Shown piece after piece: positions 37,181 through 46,880 of a DNA stretch of 64,000 nucleotides (position 1 is the stretch's first letter; every line of letters starts with the position of its first letter). The notes under the pieces are model-generated. The model did no database searches. It saw nothing but the letters and a program-made list of their open reading frames with translations, and was not told the origin of the DNA. This stretch comes from Microbulbifer sp. A4B17 (GTDB lineage: Bacteria > Pseudomonadota > Gammaproteobacteria > Pseudomonadales > Cellvibrionaceae), in contig NZ_CP029064.1 of NCBI RefSeq assembly GCF_003076275.1, positions 186,001 to 250,000 of the forward strand, written 5' to 3'. Made by a program: the position numbers and the translations under genes.

Positions 37181-37498
37181 AAACTTATGGTAAGCCCCAC
37201 CATCTCGCCTTCTGCTCTTTGTTCTCTATCTTTCATTATATTCCCGCTATTGGCCTGGCATGGAAATTTTCATAACTAACTGAAATATATCCATTCGCTT
37301 TCCCAGCAAAAAACTCTACAGGCCCCTCCTTATGTTACTGGCACGGGGGTTGGTAACTGCCTATAAATTAATCGCCGCTTTTTACGCGGTAGGGGATTGC
37401 CACTGGGAAGTGGTTGTCAGTCTTGTTGGCGCCGCAGGAAAGGGGCGGCACAGAGGTACTCCCTCTGTAACAGGAGTAAAGGTTACAGGGTTTTAGCT
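37181..37498. other. sutA upstream region
   Basis: About 320 bp with no gene. TGGCACG-GGGG-TTGGT at 37339-37354 looks like a sigma54 promoter but lacks the -12 GC. The last 50 bp can form alternative hairpins ahead of sutA (37450-37488). Confidence 0.4.
37450..37488 (+). promoter_or_regulatory. Alternative hairpins in the sutA leader
   Basis: Two perfect 7-bp stems compete: ACAGAGG/CCTCTGT (37450-37468) and CTGTAAC/GTTACAG (37465-37488), sharing four bases. The second puts a GGAG in its loop and part of the AGGG ribosome site in its stem. This layout could switch translation of sutA. Confidence 0.4.
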
Positions 37499-37723
37499 AT
37501 GAAAGATGGTTATGAAGATCAGGGTAAGAACTCTCGCAGCAAGGACTCCGAGGAATTTGCAGAAGAACGCAGTATCACATCTCGTCAGCGAGCCCGGAGC
37601 CAATTGAGCTCCGATGTAGAGGAGTTTCTCGCCGGTGGTGGTGCAATTAGTGAAGTTGATCCAGAAGTTACCGCCGATCCCCCGCGTAAACCGCAGCCGA
37701 AATACGGAAGCCGCCCTATCTAA
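37499..37723 (+). CDS. sutA: SutA-type transcriptional regulator
   Basis: Small acidic protein of 74 residues. Its C-terminal half, EEFLAGGGAISEVDP then ADPPRKPQPKYGSRPI, closely matches Pseudomonas SutA, which binds RNA polymerase and supports slow growth. The charged N-terminus is shorter than in P. aeruginosa SutA (105 residues). Location next to glnK-amtB is the same as in Pseudomonas. ATG 37499 follows AGGG by 8 nt. Confidence 0.8.
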   Translation: MKDGYEDQGKNSRSKDSEEFAEERSITSRQRARSQLSSDVEEFLAGGGAISEVDPEVTADPPRKPQPKYGSRPI

Positions 37724-37733
37724 TCTCAGGCTG

Positions 37734-37763
37734 CTATCGCTCCGCCGAAAGGCGGGGCGATAG
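37734..37763. terminator. Hairpin between sutA and the DUF484 gene
   Basis: A 13-bp stem (one G-T pair) with a GAAA tetraloop between convergent genes. There is no long T-run, so termination strength is uncertain; it may act on both strands. Confidence 0.6.
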
Positions 37764-37810
37764 TTATCATAGCCATCTAACCCACTCTTGGGGCCACAAT
37801 TTGTTAACCA

Positions 37811-38548
37811 CTACTTGTCGAGTAGCTTAGGCAGCAGGCGCTCCAGGACTTCGGCGATATAGGACAGGAACAGGGTTCCCAGACTGGATCGATAGTATTG
37901 GGGATCAGGTGAGCCGACTGCCAGGGCGCCAACCTGATTAGCTAGTGGCACTACCGCTGCCGAAGCTATGTGCTCGGCATCTTCTGCAAATAGAAACTCT
38001 TTCTCCCGCAGACGTAAAACACCACAAATAGGGCGTCCGTTGCGAATTATGCCGCCAATCGCCGTCTCCGCATCCGCGAATGTACTGGTATGTACCTTGC
38101 CCAAACTCTGCCTTGAAACCGGTATTGGTTCGAATAGGGTCAGGCTGGTGAACTCCACATTAAAGTCTGCAGAAAAGCTGGAGTAGAGAACCTCTGTGAC
38201 TTCGCCAATATTTTCCGCTTCCAGGAGTGAGAGAATCAGTCGGCGGCTGTTGAAAAACAGCTGGTCGTTATCGCGGGCATTGTGTAGCAACTGGTCAAGA
38301 CGCTGGCGCATCTCAATATTCCGCTCCCGCAAGAGATTGGTCTGATGTGTCATCAGTGATACGGTTTTGCCATTATCTCTGGGCAGCTTAATGGTCTCCA
38401 GAAGCTCCATACGCTCTTCGAAAAACTGAGGGTTTTGAATCAGGTAGCGGGCCACCTGCCGCGCCAGCAGTTTATCGTCGCGCTGGTTTTCCTTGTGTGT
38501 ATCGGCGGCAATCTCTTCAGGGGGCTGATTGGCGTCTGTGTATTCCAT
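37811..38548 (-). CDS. DUF484 family protein (GAF-like)
   Basis: Cytosolic protein of 245 residues of the DUF484 family, which sits beside dapF and xerC in many gammaproteobacteria. VARYLIQNPQFFEERMELL is the family N-terminal helix block, followed by a coiled coil (TNLLRERNIEMRQRLDQLL) and a GAF-like domain (residues about 90-235). Function is unknown. No xerC follows in the window; sutA is downstream instead. Confidence 0.88.
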   Translation of the reverse strand: MEYTDANQPPEEIAADTHKENQRDDKLLARQVARYLIQNPQFFEERMELLETIKLPRDNGKTVSLMTHQTNLLRERNIEMRQRLDQLLHNARDNDQLFFNSRRLILSLLEAENIGEVTEVLYSSFSADFNVEFTSLTLFEPIPVSRQSLGKVHTSTFADAETAIGGIIRNGRPICGVLRLREKEFLFAEDAEHIASAAVVPLANQVGALAVGSPDPQYYRSSLGTLFLSYIAEVLERLLPKLLDK

Positions 38549-38667
38549 TGTGTTTGCTTTATCTGGCGCGGGTGGGGCATGGGACGATCGGGTTGGGGAG
38601 AGCCCAACGCCCGTAGCTGCCCCTGACGTATAAATGATAATTCAGTGCCAACCACCCGGACTTTTGT

Positions 38668-39498
38668 TTAGAGAATAATCTGCCCGTGAAAAACCGTAGT
38701 TGCGGGCCCGGTCATAGTAACTGGCTGGCCCGGTCCGCTCCAGTGAATTGTCAGCGCGCCGCCGGGTAGATGAATGCGGACTTTGTCATCCACCAGGTTG
38801 CGCAGGTGGGCGTAAACCATAGCGGCGCAGGCTCCGGTGCCACAGGCGCGAGTTTCACCAACACCGCGCTCAAATACCCTGAGTTGGGCTTCATCACGCG
38901 TTTCTATTTGCAGGAAGCCAGCATTGACCTTTTGTGGGAAACGCGGATGGCGCTCAATCAGTGGGCCCAGTCTTTCCACTGGTGCCGAGGTGATATCTTC
39001 AACCAAGAGGACGGCGTGAGGATTGCCCATCGATACGGCACCAATGGTAAAGGTCTCCCCATCTACATCGAGAGGGTAGGAGTCTGCACGACGATCGGCA
39101 GCAAAGGGCACCTTCTGGGGCTCGAGAACCGGTGCCCCCATATCGACACTAACTTGATCACCATCGAGCACTTTCAGGTGCAGTAAACCTGCGGCAGTTT
39201 CTACTTTGATATTTTTCCTGCCGGTGAGGCGGCGTTCGCGCACGAAGCGGGCAAAGCAGCGGGCGCCATTGCCGCAATTTTCCACTTCACTGCCATCGGC
39301 GTTAAATATGCGATAGCGGAAATCTGCCTCGGGTGTGCGGGGCGGCTCCACCAGCAGTACCTGGTCGCAGCCCACGCCGAGGCAGCGGTCAGCCAGGCGA
39401 CGAGTTTTTTCCGGGGTCAGTTTAATTTTTTGGCTGACGCCGTCGAGCATCACGAAATCGTTGCCGAGCCCATGCATCTTGCTGAATTTAACGCGCAT
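38668..39498 (-). CDS. dapF: Diaminopimelate epimerase DapF
   Basis: Converts LL- to meso-diaminopimelate for lysine and peptidoglycan. It is 276 residues. The two catalytic cysteines are in NGARCFARF and [12 protein letters not shown], and MHGLGNDF is at the N-terminus. Just downstream of lysA, it completes the last steps of lysine synthesis. Confidence 0.96.
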   Translation of the reverse strand: MRVKFSKMHGLGNDFVMLDGVSQKIKLTPEKTRRLADRCLGVGCDQVLLVEPPRTPEADFRYRIFNADGSEVENCGNGARCFARFVRERRLTGRKNIKVETAAGLLHLKVLDGDQVSVDMGAPVLEPQKVPFAADRRADSYPLDVDGETFTIGAVSMGNPHAVLLVEDITSAPVERLGPLIERHPRFPQKVNAGFLQIETRDEAQLRVFERGVGETRACGTGACAAMVYAHLRNLVDDKVRIHLPGGALTIHWSGPGQPVTMTGPATTVFHGQIIL

Positions 39499-39591
39499 TC
39501 CATTTCTCTGTTCGTACTGATTTTCCGCTGCTTAGGCTGCGGTTTGGGGCCCGGGCTGAAAAATGGACCCCACTGCGATGCAAGTAGCTGA

Positions 39592-40845
39592 TCAGGCTTT
39601 TTCGGGGACAGTGGTTTCGCCGCGAACCAAGTCGGCAAAAGTCTCCCGCTCACGCACCAGGTAAGTTTTGTCGCCATCCACAAGCACTTCAGCGGCGCGG
39701 CAGCGGCTGTTGTAATTGGAGCTCATGGTGAAGCCGTAGGCACCGGTCGACAACATGGCTAACAACTGCCCCTCTTTCAGTGATTGGGAGCGGTTCTTAC
39801 CCAGGAAGTCACCAGTTTCGCACACCGGACCGACAATATCCCACAGGGTACTTTCACTCTCGTCCGGTGTCACTGGCACAATATCCTGCCATGCCTGGTA
39901 AAGGGCAGGGCGCAGGTTGTCATTCATGGCGGCGTCGACGATAGCGAAGTTGTGCCCTTCGGTGCGCTTGAGGTATTCGACTCGAGTTAAAAGGGCTCCA
40001 CCATTGGCGGCAATGGAGCGCCCAGGTTCGAGAATCAGTGATAAATTGCGCTCGCCGATACGCTTGTGGACTTCTGTCAGGTAATCTCCCACAGGAGGGG
40101 GCTCTTCACCGCGATAGCGCACGCCGAGGCCACCACCCAGGTCCAGGTGTTCAAGGGTAATCCCCAGCTCGGCGAGCTGATCGATAAGAATCAGCAGGCG
40201 ATCCAGGGCATCCAGGAAAGGAGCGACTTCGGTGAGTTGAGAGCCGATATGGCAATCCACACCGGTAATTTTCAGGTACTCGGAATCTGCAGCGCGCTGA
40301 TAAACCTCGATAGCCTTCTCAATGGCAATACCAAATTTATTTTCTTTGAGTCCGGTAGAGATATAGGGATGGGTCTGGGCATCCACATCGGGATTGACCC
40401 TGATAGAAATCGGGGCGCGCTTACCGCACTCTGCGGCCACCCGCTCCAGGCGGTCAATTTCTGCCTCCGATTCAATATTGAAACAGTGCACTCCAATATC
40501 CAGGGCGCGCCGCATTTCCTCTGAGGTTTTGCCCACACCGGAAAATACGATTCGGGATGGATCGCCGCCGGCGAGCAGTACCCGCTCTAATTCACCGCCA
40601 GACACAATATCAAAACCCGCACCCAACTGTGCCAGCAGTGACAGAATACCCAGGTTGCTATTGGCTTTAACCGCGTAGCAGATAAGACCGGGGCGATCGC
40701 CGAGAGCCTCGGCGTAATCCCGGTATTGCCGCTCAAAGTGCGCGCGGCTGTAGACATAAGTTGGGGTGCCGAATCGCTCGGCAATTTGTTCCAGTGAAAC
40801 CTGTTCAGCCCACAGGCTACCGTCACGATAACTAAACTCTCTCAT
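39592..40845 (-). CDS. lysA: Diaminopimelate decarboxylase LysA
   Basis: PLP enzyme of 417 residues making lysine from meso-DAP. The PLP lysine is in CYAVKANSNL, HIGSQL and EPGRSIAANGG contact the cofactor phosphate, and GPVCETGDF supplies the active-site Cys of the dimer partner. It sits between lptM (11 bp upstream) and dapF (93 bp downstream), as in Pseudomonas. Confidence 0.96.
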   Translation of the reverse strand: MREFSYRDGSLWAEQVSLEQIAERFGTPTYVYSRAHFERQYRDYAEALGDRPGLICYAVKANSNLGILSLLAQLGAGFDIVSGGELERVLLAGGDPSRIVFSGVGKTSEEMRRALDIGVHCFNIESEAEIDRLERVAAECGKRAPISIRVNPDVDAQTHPYISTGLKENKFGIAIEKAIEVYQRAADSEYLKITGVDCHIGSQLTEVAPFLDALDRLLILIDQLAELGITLEHLDLGGGLGVRYRGEEPPPVGDYLTEVHKRIGERNLSLILEPGRSIAANGGALLTRVEYLKRTEGHNFAIVDAAMNDNLRPALYQAWQDIVPVTPDESESTLWDIVGPVCETGDFLGKNRSQSLKEGQLLAMLSTGAYGFTMSSNYNSRCRAAEVLVDGDKTYLVRERETFADLVRGETTVPEKA

Positions 40846-40856
40846 ATTACCGGTTC

Positions 40857-41207
40857 TTACTCTTCTAAATCTTCCTCGACATTGGAGTCATCCGCTGTGC
40901 CCGATTCGTCGTCGACTTCGATAGTCGGGCCGGTCTCAATAGTGTCATCAATACCGAAGTCGGGCTCATAGCCGTCTTCAGATTCAATTTCGTCAACAGT
41001 TTCCACTGCCTGTTCTGCTGCAGAGCCGGGTTCGCCGGGTTGTGCAGCACCGCTGGTGGGTACTGTCTCTGGTGGACCGCCTGGAATATTGGAGGCGGGC
41101 ATGGCGGGGTCCTGGGGAAGATAGAGAGGACCTTTTTGGCCACAGCCCAGTAACAGTGCAGTGGCACCGATGGTAATGGATAATAGAGAGAGTCGTTTTT
41201 TGAGCAT
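40857..41207 (-). CDS. lptM: Outer-membrane lipoprotein LptM (LppL/YifL)
   Basis: Small lipoprotein of about 116 residues. The lipobox LLLGCGQKGPLYLP gives the mature LptM signature CGQKGPLYLP, which helps assemble the LptD LPS translocon. A long acidic tail rich in Glu/Asp and Pro follows and is much longer than in E. coli. AGGA sits 8 nt before the ATG at 41207, favouring it over the ATG at 41216. It lies directly upstream of lysA. Confidence 0.9.
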   Translation of the reverse strand: MLKKRLSLLSITIGATALLLGCGQKGPLYLPQDPAMPASNIPGGPPETVPTSGAAQPGEPGSAAEQAVETVDEIESEDGYEPDFGIDDTIETGPTIEVDDESGTADDSNVEEDLEE

Positions 41208-41314
41208 CGATAACATCCTGAGAGTCGGAGATTCGCAGCGGTAACCGGCAAAAGCCTGATAGTATAGCGGCCCACCTGATTCAACACATTACTCGGTAAC
41301 AGAAGTAACCAAAG

Positions 41315-41641
41315 ATGAGCCAAGCGGAATATGATGCGGCTGTGGAGCAGACTCTAATCGGTATTGAGGATGCACTCGATCACTGCGATTGGGATATTGA
41401 CTACGAACGCAGTGATGCGGTGCTGACCCTGACTCTGGAGGGCAATGGCAGCCAGGTAATTCTCTCGCGCCAGTCCGCCAACCGGGAGCTGTGGGTCGCC
41501 GCCAAATCCGGTGGCTACCATCTATCTTTTGAAAATCCCGGCTGGAACTGCACCACGACCGGTGAGGATCTGCCCACTTTACTTGACCGCGTATTGAGCG
41601 AGCAGCAAGGCGAACAGGTTTCCCTCGGCTTATCCGCTTAA
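41315..41641 (+). CDS. cyaY: Iron-sulfur assembly regulator CyaY (frataxin)
   Basis: Frataxin homologue of 108 residues. The acidic first helix ([18 protein letters not shown]) and the [13 protein letters not shown] block are conserved. It binds iron and modulates IscS. Its stop TAA interleaves with the argH stop on the other strand within TTAA, so the two genes converge with no gap. Confidence 0.93.
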   Translation: MSQAEYDAAVEQTLIGIEDALDHCDWDIDYERSDAVLTLTLEGNGSQVILSRQSANRELWVAAKSGGYHLSFENPGWNCTTTGEDLPTLLDRVLSEQQGEQVSLGLSA

Positions 41642-43062
41642 GCGCGCTGAGAAATTTCCTCCCGTGCGCGCTTGCAGGCCGCGCGCACCTGGTTCGGTGC
41701 GGTACCGCCAATATGGTCGCGCGCCGCAACTGAGCCCTCTAAAGTCAGCACCTCAAATACATCTTCGCCAATTTCTGTTGAGAATTGTTGTAGCTGGGCC
41801 AGGCTGAGTTCGGATAAGTCTTTATCCTGTTCAATGGCAAAGGATACCGACTGCCCGACAATCTCGTGAGCATCGCGGAAGGCCACCCCTTTACGCACCA
41901 GGTAATCGGCCAGGTCCGTCGCGGTGGAGAAGCCCTTGGCCGCAGCTTCCAGCATATTTTCTTTTTTCGCCTTCAGTGCCGGCGCCATATCGGCAAACGC
42001 GCGCAGGCAATCCAGTGCGGTATCAGCGGCATCGAATAGCGGCTCTTTATCTTCCTGGTTGTCTTTGTTATAGGCCAGCGGCTGGCTCTTCATCAGTGTG
42101 AGCAGTGCAATCAGGTGGCCGTTAACCCGACCGGTTTTTCCGCGCACCAGCTCCGGAACATCGGGGTTTTTCTTCTGCGGCATAATTGAGGAGCCGGTGC
42201 AGAAGCGATCGGGCAGGTCAATAAAGTCGAACTGGCTGGAAGTCCACAGCACCAGCTCTTCACTGGCCCGAGACAGATGGGTGAGCAGCAGCGCGGCGAA
42301 AGCACAGAATTCGATAGCGAAATCCCGGTCGCTGACCGAGTCGAGGGAGTTTTCTGTGGGGGCATCGAAACCCAGCAACTCCGCCGTGCGTGCGCGATTG
42401 ATCGGATAGCTGGTGCCGGCCAGTGCTGCGGCCCCCAACGGTGAGCGGTTAACCCGTTTGCGGCAATCCATGAGGCGCTCGAAATCCCGGCTCAGCATGG
42501 CGTTCCAGGCCAGTAAGTGGTGGCCAAAGGTCACCGGTTGCGCGCTCTGTAAGTGAGTAAAGCCGGGCATAATGGTATCGGCTTCGCGCTCCGCTAAATC
42601 GACCAAGCCATTTTGCAGGCGGGTCAGTTCGGCAGCAATCAGATCGATGCGCCCACGCAGCCACAGGCGGATGTCGGTTGCCACCTGATCGTTGCGCGAG
42701 CGGCCGGTATGCAGTTTCTTGCCAGTGGCACCAATGCGTTGGGTCAGGCGCGCTTCGATATTCATATGGACATCTTCGAGCTGCACAGACCAGGGAAATT
42801 CACCCGCTTTTATCTCTTCGGCGATGCCCTTCAGGCCGTCGGCTATCTTGTGATATTCATCAGCACTTAATACCCCTACTTCTGACAACATCTGCGCGTG
42901 GGCAAGTGACCCCTGGATGTCTTCCATTGCCATACGCTGATCAAAAGTCACTGAGGCGGTAAATCGCTCAACAAAGGCATCGGTGGCTTCGCTAAAGCGG
43001 CCACCCCAGAGTTTGGCGGCAGGATTGTTGGAGGACTCAGAGAGGGATTTTTCGTTACTCAT
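41638..43062 (-). CDS. argH: Argininosuccinate lyase ArgH
   Basis: Final arginine-biosynthesis enzyme, 474 residues. The fumarase-superfamily signature [12 protein letters not shown] and the SRNDQVATD block are intact, and the N-terminus KLWGGRF is diagnostic. The ATG at 43062 has AGGA six bases before it; the longer frame adds a non-homologous leader. It is divergent from algZ across 90 bp, as in Pseudomonas. Confidence 0.96.
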   Translation of the reverse strand: MSNEKSLSESSNNPAAKLWGGRFSEATDAFVERFTASVTFDQRMAMEDIQGSLAHAQMLSEVGVLSADEYHKIADGLKGIAEEIKAGEFPWSVQLEDVHMNIEARLTQRIGATGKKLHTGRSRNDQVATDIRLWLRGRIDLIAAELTRLQNGLVDLAEREADTIMPGFTHLQSAQPVTFGHHLLAWNAMLSRDFERLMDCRKRVNRSPLGAAALAGTSYPINRARTAELLGFDAPTENSLDSVSDRDFAIEFCAFAALLLTHLSRASEELVLWTSSQFDFIDLPDRFCTGSSIMPQKKNPDVPELVRGKTGRVNGHLIALLTLMKSQPLAYNKDNQEDKEPLFDAADTALDCLRAFADMAPALKAKKENMLEAAAKGFSTATDLADYLVRKGVAFRDAHEIVGQSVSFAIEQDKDLSELSLAQLQQFSTEIGEDVFEVLTLEGSVAARDHIGGTAPNQVRAACKRAREEISQRA

Positions 43063-43151
43063 GGTTTTCCTGGCTGCAGTGAGGTGAAAGGCTGGGGAGC
43101 TTGGTGGTATCTTGCGCTTGGAACTTTGGGACAATCAAGAATAACAACTGC

Positions 43152-44309
43152 ATGTCATCCCCCTGGCCGTCGGGCATTATAGCGCAGAAAATTCGAAAAT
43201 ATTGCACAGGAAATAAGGATTCTGCGCTATCTGGGCAGCTTCCGTTTCTGCCAGACCTCTGTAGTGTCACCTCTCTGGCGGTACTGGTGTTGATGGGGGA
43301 ATTGCTGGCATTGGTGCTGGTCCTGGCCCTGGATGGTTTACCCGAATTCAGTTGGCAGCGCCTGGGGCTGATCTCTCTGGTGATCCAATGGGTGATATTG
43401 CCCTCGGCCGCGCTACTTTGCCGGCTTCGGCCGAGCCTGGCGAAAATGCCCCACAAACTCGCTGGCGGCTTGAGTTTTATTGCAGTGCTGTCGGTGCTCA
43501 TATTGGTGATGGCAGTGCAGCGCTCCCTGCGCGCGGTGCTGTTACAGACCAGCTTTGACAGTTGGGGGTTTGCGGGCGACTGCCTGCTTGGGGCTATTTG
43601 TGCGGGGGTGGTATTGCGCTACGCCTATCTTCAGCAGCAACTCTACAACCAGCAGCAGGCGGAGCTCGGTGCCCGAATTGAGGCACTTCAATCGCGGATT
43701 CGCCCCCATTTCCTCTTTAACAGTATGAACAGCCTGGCTAGTTTGATCGCTGTTGATCCTGATCGCGCGGAGCGGTTGGTAGAGGATTTATGTGCATTAT
43801 TTCGTGCAAGCCTCGCCGATCCAAAGCTGGTGCCTTTAGCGCAAGAGATTACTCTAGCCCAACGCTATTTGGAGATTGAAGCCCTGCGTCTGGGGGAGCG
43901 TTTGCGCCAGAGTTGGCAGCTAGACGAGGGCCTGGATAAGGTTCAGCTGCCCAGTATGTTGCTACAACCCCTATTGGAGAATGCGGTGTTGCACGGTGTG
44001 GCACAGTTGCGGGCAGGCGGAGAGATCAGTGTACAACTCTCGCAAGAGGGGGGCATGTTCAAAGTTGTTATTGAAAACCCATTGCCACAGGACAGTGCAG
44101 TTCCTGCGAAGACTGGTAATGGCATGGCGACAGAGAATATTCGCCAGCGTCTCACTGCATACTACGGCGATCGCTTCAAATTTACCGCCCGTCGGGAGGC
44201 GGGCCGGTACCGGGTCATACTACAGCTACCCTTATCACCCCGGGAAGTGGACCGGCGGGAAATAGAGTCCACCACAAATTCCAAGAAAACGATCGAGGTG
44301 ATGGAGTGA
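43152..44309 (+). CDS. algZ: AlgZ/FimS-type sensor histidine kinase
   Basis: LytS-type kinase of 385 residues: about four hydrophobic segments in the first 170 residues, then the His-kinase motif LQSRIRPHFLFNSMNSLASL and the ATPase block LLQPLLENAVLHGV. In pseudomonads this partner of AlgR affects twitching, alginate and virulence. The start is tentative: ATG 43152 lacks a clear ribosome site, but upstream frames run into argH's start region. It overlaps algR in GTGA. Confidence 0.88.
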   Translation: MSSPWPSGIIAQKIRKYCTGNKDSALSGQLPFLPDLCSVTSLAVLVLMGELLALVLVLALDGLPEFSWQRLGLISLVIQWVILPSAALLCRLRPSLAKMPHKLAGGLSFIAVLSVLILVMAVQRSLRAVLLQTSFDSWGFAGDCLLGAICAGVVLRYAYLQQQLYNQQQAELGARIEALQSRIRPHFLFNSMNSLASLIAVDPDRAERLVEDLCALFRASLADPKLVPLAQEITLAQRYLEIEALRLGERLRQSWQLDEGLDKVQLPSMLLQPLLENAVLHGVAQLRAGGEISVQLSQEGGMFKVVIENPLPQDSAVPAKTGNGMATENIRQRLTAYYGDRFKFTARREAGRYRVILQLPLSPREVDRREIESTTNSKKTIEVME

Positions 44310-45052
44310 CCCAATTGCGCGTACTGATTGTTGATGATGAGCCTTTGGCTCGTGCCCGTCTGCACCGGCAGTTGGAGAGGATCGATAATTGTATTGCTGT
44401 GGGAGAAGCGGCAGATATTGAAGCCGGACTATCACAGATCCGCGAACTCGACCCGGACCTTGTGCTACTGGATATTGAAATGCCCGGTGGTAGCGGCCTG
44501 GAATTGGCTCAGCAGTTATCCAGTTTCGCGTGTCCGCCGGCAATAATTTTCTGCACTGCCCACGATGAGTTTGCTTTGCCCGCTTTTGCCACCTCAGCGG
44601 TTGGGTATCTATTAAAACCTGTGAATGTCGAACAGCTGCGCGAGGCGGTTTCCAAAGCGCAGCGTCTGAGTAAGCCGCAGCAGCAGTTGTTAACCAAGCA
44701 GGATCTGGAGGAGCCCAGTGGCCGTAGCCGTATTAAGGCGATAAGTCGCCTGGGGGTGGAGTTGCTGGATGTAGATTCCATCCGCTGTCTGGTTGCGGAC
44801 AGCAAGTATGTTGTGGCCCATCACTCTGCTGGAGAGACCATTCTGGATGAGTCTCTAAAAGAGCTTGAGAGTGAGTTTGGACAGCGTTTCGTGCGTATTC
44901 ATCGCAGCGCGCTGGTGGCTGTGCAATATATTGTTGGGTTGCGCAGGGACGGTACAAATTACCGGGTAGAGCTGGATGGCGTAACAGCAGCGCCGCTGGT
45001 GAGCCGGCGCATGCTGCCCTCGGTAAAAGGATTGATCGCAGAGATGTGTTAG
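44306..45052 (+). CDS. algR: AlgR-type LytTR response regulator
   Basis: Response regulator of 248 residues: receiver with VLIVDDEPLARARL and the phospho-Asp in LVLLDIEMPGG, then a LytTR DNA-binding domain (FVRIHRSALVAVQYIVGLRR). The GTG start overlaps the algZ stop. Linkage with pilT/pilU downstream is notable because AlgR controls type IV pilus genes in Pseudomonas. The hemC-hemD genes that usually follow algR are absent here. Confidence 0.92.
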   Translation: MTQLRVLIVDDEPLARARLHRQLERIDNCIAVGEAADIEAGLSQIRELDPDLVLLDIEMPGGSGLELAQQLSSFACPPAIIFCTAHDEFALPAFATSAVGYLLKPVNVEQLREAVSKAQRLSKPQQQLLTKQDLEEPSGRSRIKAISRLGVELLDVDSIRCLVADSKYVVAHHSAGETILDESLKELESEFGQRFVRIHRSALVAVQYIVGLRRDGTNYRVELDGVTAAPLVSRRMLPSVKGLIAEMC

Positions 45053-45123
45053 AGCTTAAATGCTTCCGCGGATAAAAACAGCGATTACGGCTGCCACCAT
45101 TAATACCGCAAAACATACCCTGA

Positions 45124-45432
45124 TTATTCGCGCTTGCCTGGGTTTATGGAAGACAGGCCGCAGGCTTCCTCGTTAACCAGGCAGCTAATTGGGCCTAGTT
45201 GCTCGTCGATCGCATTGAATAGCTGAACAATATCTTTCTCCGAGGAGATATCGGCGCGAACGGCTATTGCTAAAACACCAAAAGACCGAAGCTCGGCGAT
45301 CAGTTCTTCCGCTTGCTGCTTGCGCTGCCGGTAGCTAATGGCAATCAGGTACCCCCTATGGGCAAGTAATTTGGCTGTCGCGGCACCAATGCCCCGGTTG
45401 CCACCAGTGATCAAGGCGACTTTTTTATTCAT
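45124..45432 (-). pseudogene. Truncated short-chain dehydrogenase/reductase remnant
   Basis: The first 80 or so residues match an SDR: KKVALITGGNRGIGAATAKLL (cofactor loop) then AVRADISSEKDIVQLF and SCLVN. Homology stops where NNAG should follow, and the frame ends 16 codons later. The catalytic Tyr-x-x-x-Lys half is missing (about 150 residues). This is a gene fragment left by deletion or recombination just downstream of algR. Confidence 0.75.
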
Positions 45433-45601
45433 ATTGATTGGTCACTCTTTAAACGGGACATTGCGCAGGAAAATAGAGGCTTATTGAAAAGCTATTTTCT
45501 TCCAATAAAAATGCTGCAGAAAAGAGCCTGCGAGATCATTCAATATCGGGCGGGATCAGCTTTTGCATCGCGGAAATATCCGCAGCGGATTATACCGGGT
45601 G

Positions 45602-45649
45602 AAAACCGTTTACAGGCTGGGGACCTTTGATATGCCTGTAAACGGTTTT
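45602..45649 (-). terminator. 16-bp perfect inverted repeat after pilU
   Basis: AAAACCGTTTACAGGC and GCCTGTAAACGGTTTT (45602-45617, 45634-45649) form a 16-bp stem with a 16-nt loop, 20 bp beyond the pilU stop. On the minus strand it ends in TTTT and can act as terminator. The remaining 236-bp gap holds only a small GCGGA/TCCGC hairpin near 45573. Confidence 0.6.
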
Positions 45650-45668
45650 GATCTGGCTGGATCGGGGG

Positions 45669-46820
45669 CTAGTAGAGCTGAGGACCACCGTCTCCGTACT
45701 CTGAATCATTTTGTAGACTCAACTCACCAGCGGCACTATTTAAGTACTCGGCATCGGATTCGGATTTGAGCTTAATCATCAGGCGCAAATCGTTGGCAGA
45801 GTCGGCGTGGGAGAGGGCATCCTCATAGGTAATTTCTCCCCCGTCGTAGAGCTCGTAGAGTGCCTGATCGAAGGTTTGCATTCCCTGCTCACCAGAGCGC
45901 TTCATCAACTCCTTGATCTTATCAACTTCGCCCTTGCGGATCAGGTCCGACATCAGTGGGGTATTGATCATGATCTCCAGGCAGGCACGGCGGCCATCGC
46001 CATCGGGGGTCGGTACCAGCTGCTGGGCCACCATCGCCTTCAGGTTGAGGGACAGGTCCATAAACAACTGTTTGTGGCGGTCTGCCGGGAAAAAGTGAAT
46101 GATCCGGTCGAGGGCCTGGTTGGCATTGTTGGCGTGGAGGGTGCACAGACACAAATGGCCGGTCTCGGCGAAAGCGATGGCGTGGTCCATGGTTTCGCGG
46201 GAGCGTACCTCACCGATCAGAATAACATCTGGCGCCTGACGCAGAGTGTTTTTCAGGGCTACATCGAAAGACTCGGTATCCAGGCCCACTTCGCGCTGGG
46301 TCACAATACAGCCGCGATGCTGGTGGATAAATTCGATCGGGTCCTCAATGGTGATGATATGGCCCTTGGTGTTCTCATTGCGGTGGCCGATCATGGAGGC
46401 GAGGGATGTGGACTTACCGGTACCGGTGGCGCCGACAAAAATAATCAGCCCGCGTTTGGTCATGGCCAGGTCTTTGAGTACATCGGGTAGTCCGAGTCCA
46501 TCGATAGTGGGGATTTTGGTTTCGATGCGACGCAGCACCATACCCACCAGATTGCGCTGGAAGAAGGCCGATACCCGGAAACGCCCCACGTTGCGCACTG
46601 CAATCGCGAAGTTCAATTCCTTTTGCTCGGCAAACTCGCGCCGCTGTTTCTCGTTCATGGTTCCCACCACCAGCTCGCGCGCCTTCTCTGGCGTGAGCGC
46701 GGTGCTGCTGCAGGGCACCACTCGGCCGTGCAGTTTGATGGAGGGCGGGACGCCCGCCGTGATAAATAAATCCGAAGCGCCCTTCTCTACAACCAGTTGT
46801 AGAAGTCTTTCAATATCCAT
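45669..46820 (-). CDS. pilU: Type IV pilus ATPase PilU
   Basis: PilT-dependent accessory retraction ATPase, 383 residues. Walker A is GATGTGKST, the Asp box is IITIEDPIEFIH, Walker B is DVILIGEVRSRETM and the His box CLCTLHANNANQALDR. The N-terminus DIERLLQLVVEKGASDLF and the longer C-terminal tail identify PilU rather than PilT. It is 60 bp downstream of pilT on the same strand. Confidence 0.95.
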   Translation of the reverse strand: MDIERLLQLVVEKGASDLFITAGVPPSIKLHGRVVPCSSTALTPEKARELVVGTMNEKQRREFAEQKELNFAIAVRNVGRFRVSAFFQRNLVGMVLRRIETKIPTIDGLGLPDVLKDLAMTKRGLIIFVGATGTGKSTSLASMIGHRNENTKGHIITIEDPIEFIHQHRGCIVTQREVGLDTESFDVALKNTLRQAPDVILIGEVRSRETMDHAIAFAETGHLCLCTLHANNANQALDRIIHFFPADRHKQLFMDLSLNLKAMVAQQLVPTPDGDGRRACLEIMINTPLMSDLIRKGEVDKIKELMKRSGEQGMQTFDQALYELYDGGEITYEDALSHADSANDLRLMIKLKSESDAEYLNSAAGELSLQNDSEYGDGGPQLY

Positions 46821-46880
46821 GGTGTTTACCGCGTTTTATCTCGACTTTTCTTCCCCAGATTGGGGGCGGGTTTTGGCCGT

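Noticed and set aside
45807..46490. 227-codon plus-strand ORF
   Set aside because: Antisense shadow of pilU; no ribosome site or motif.
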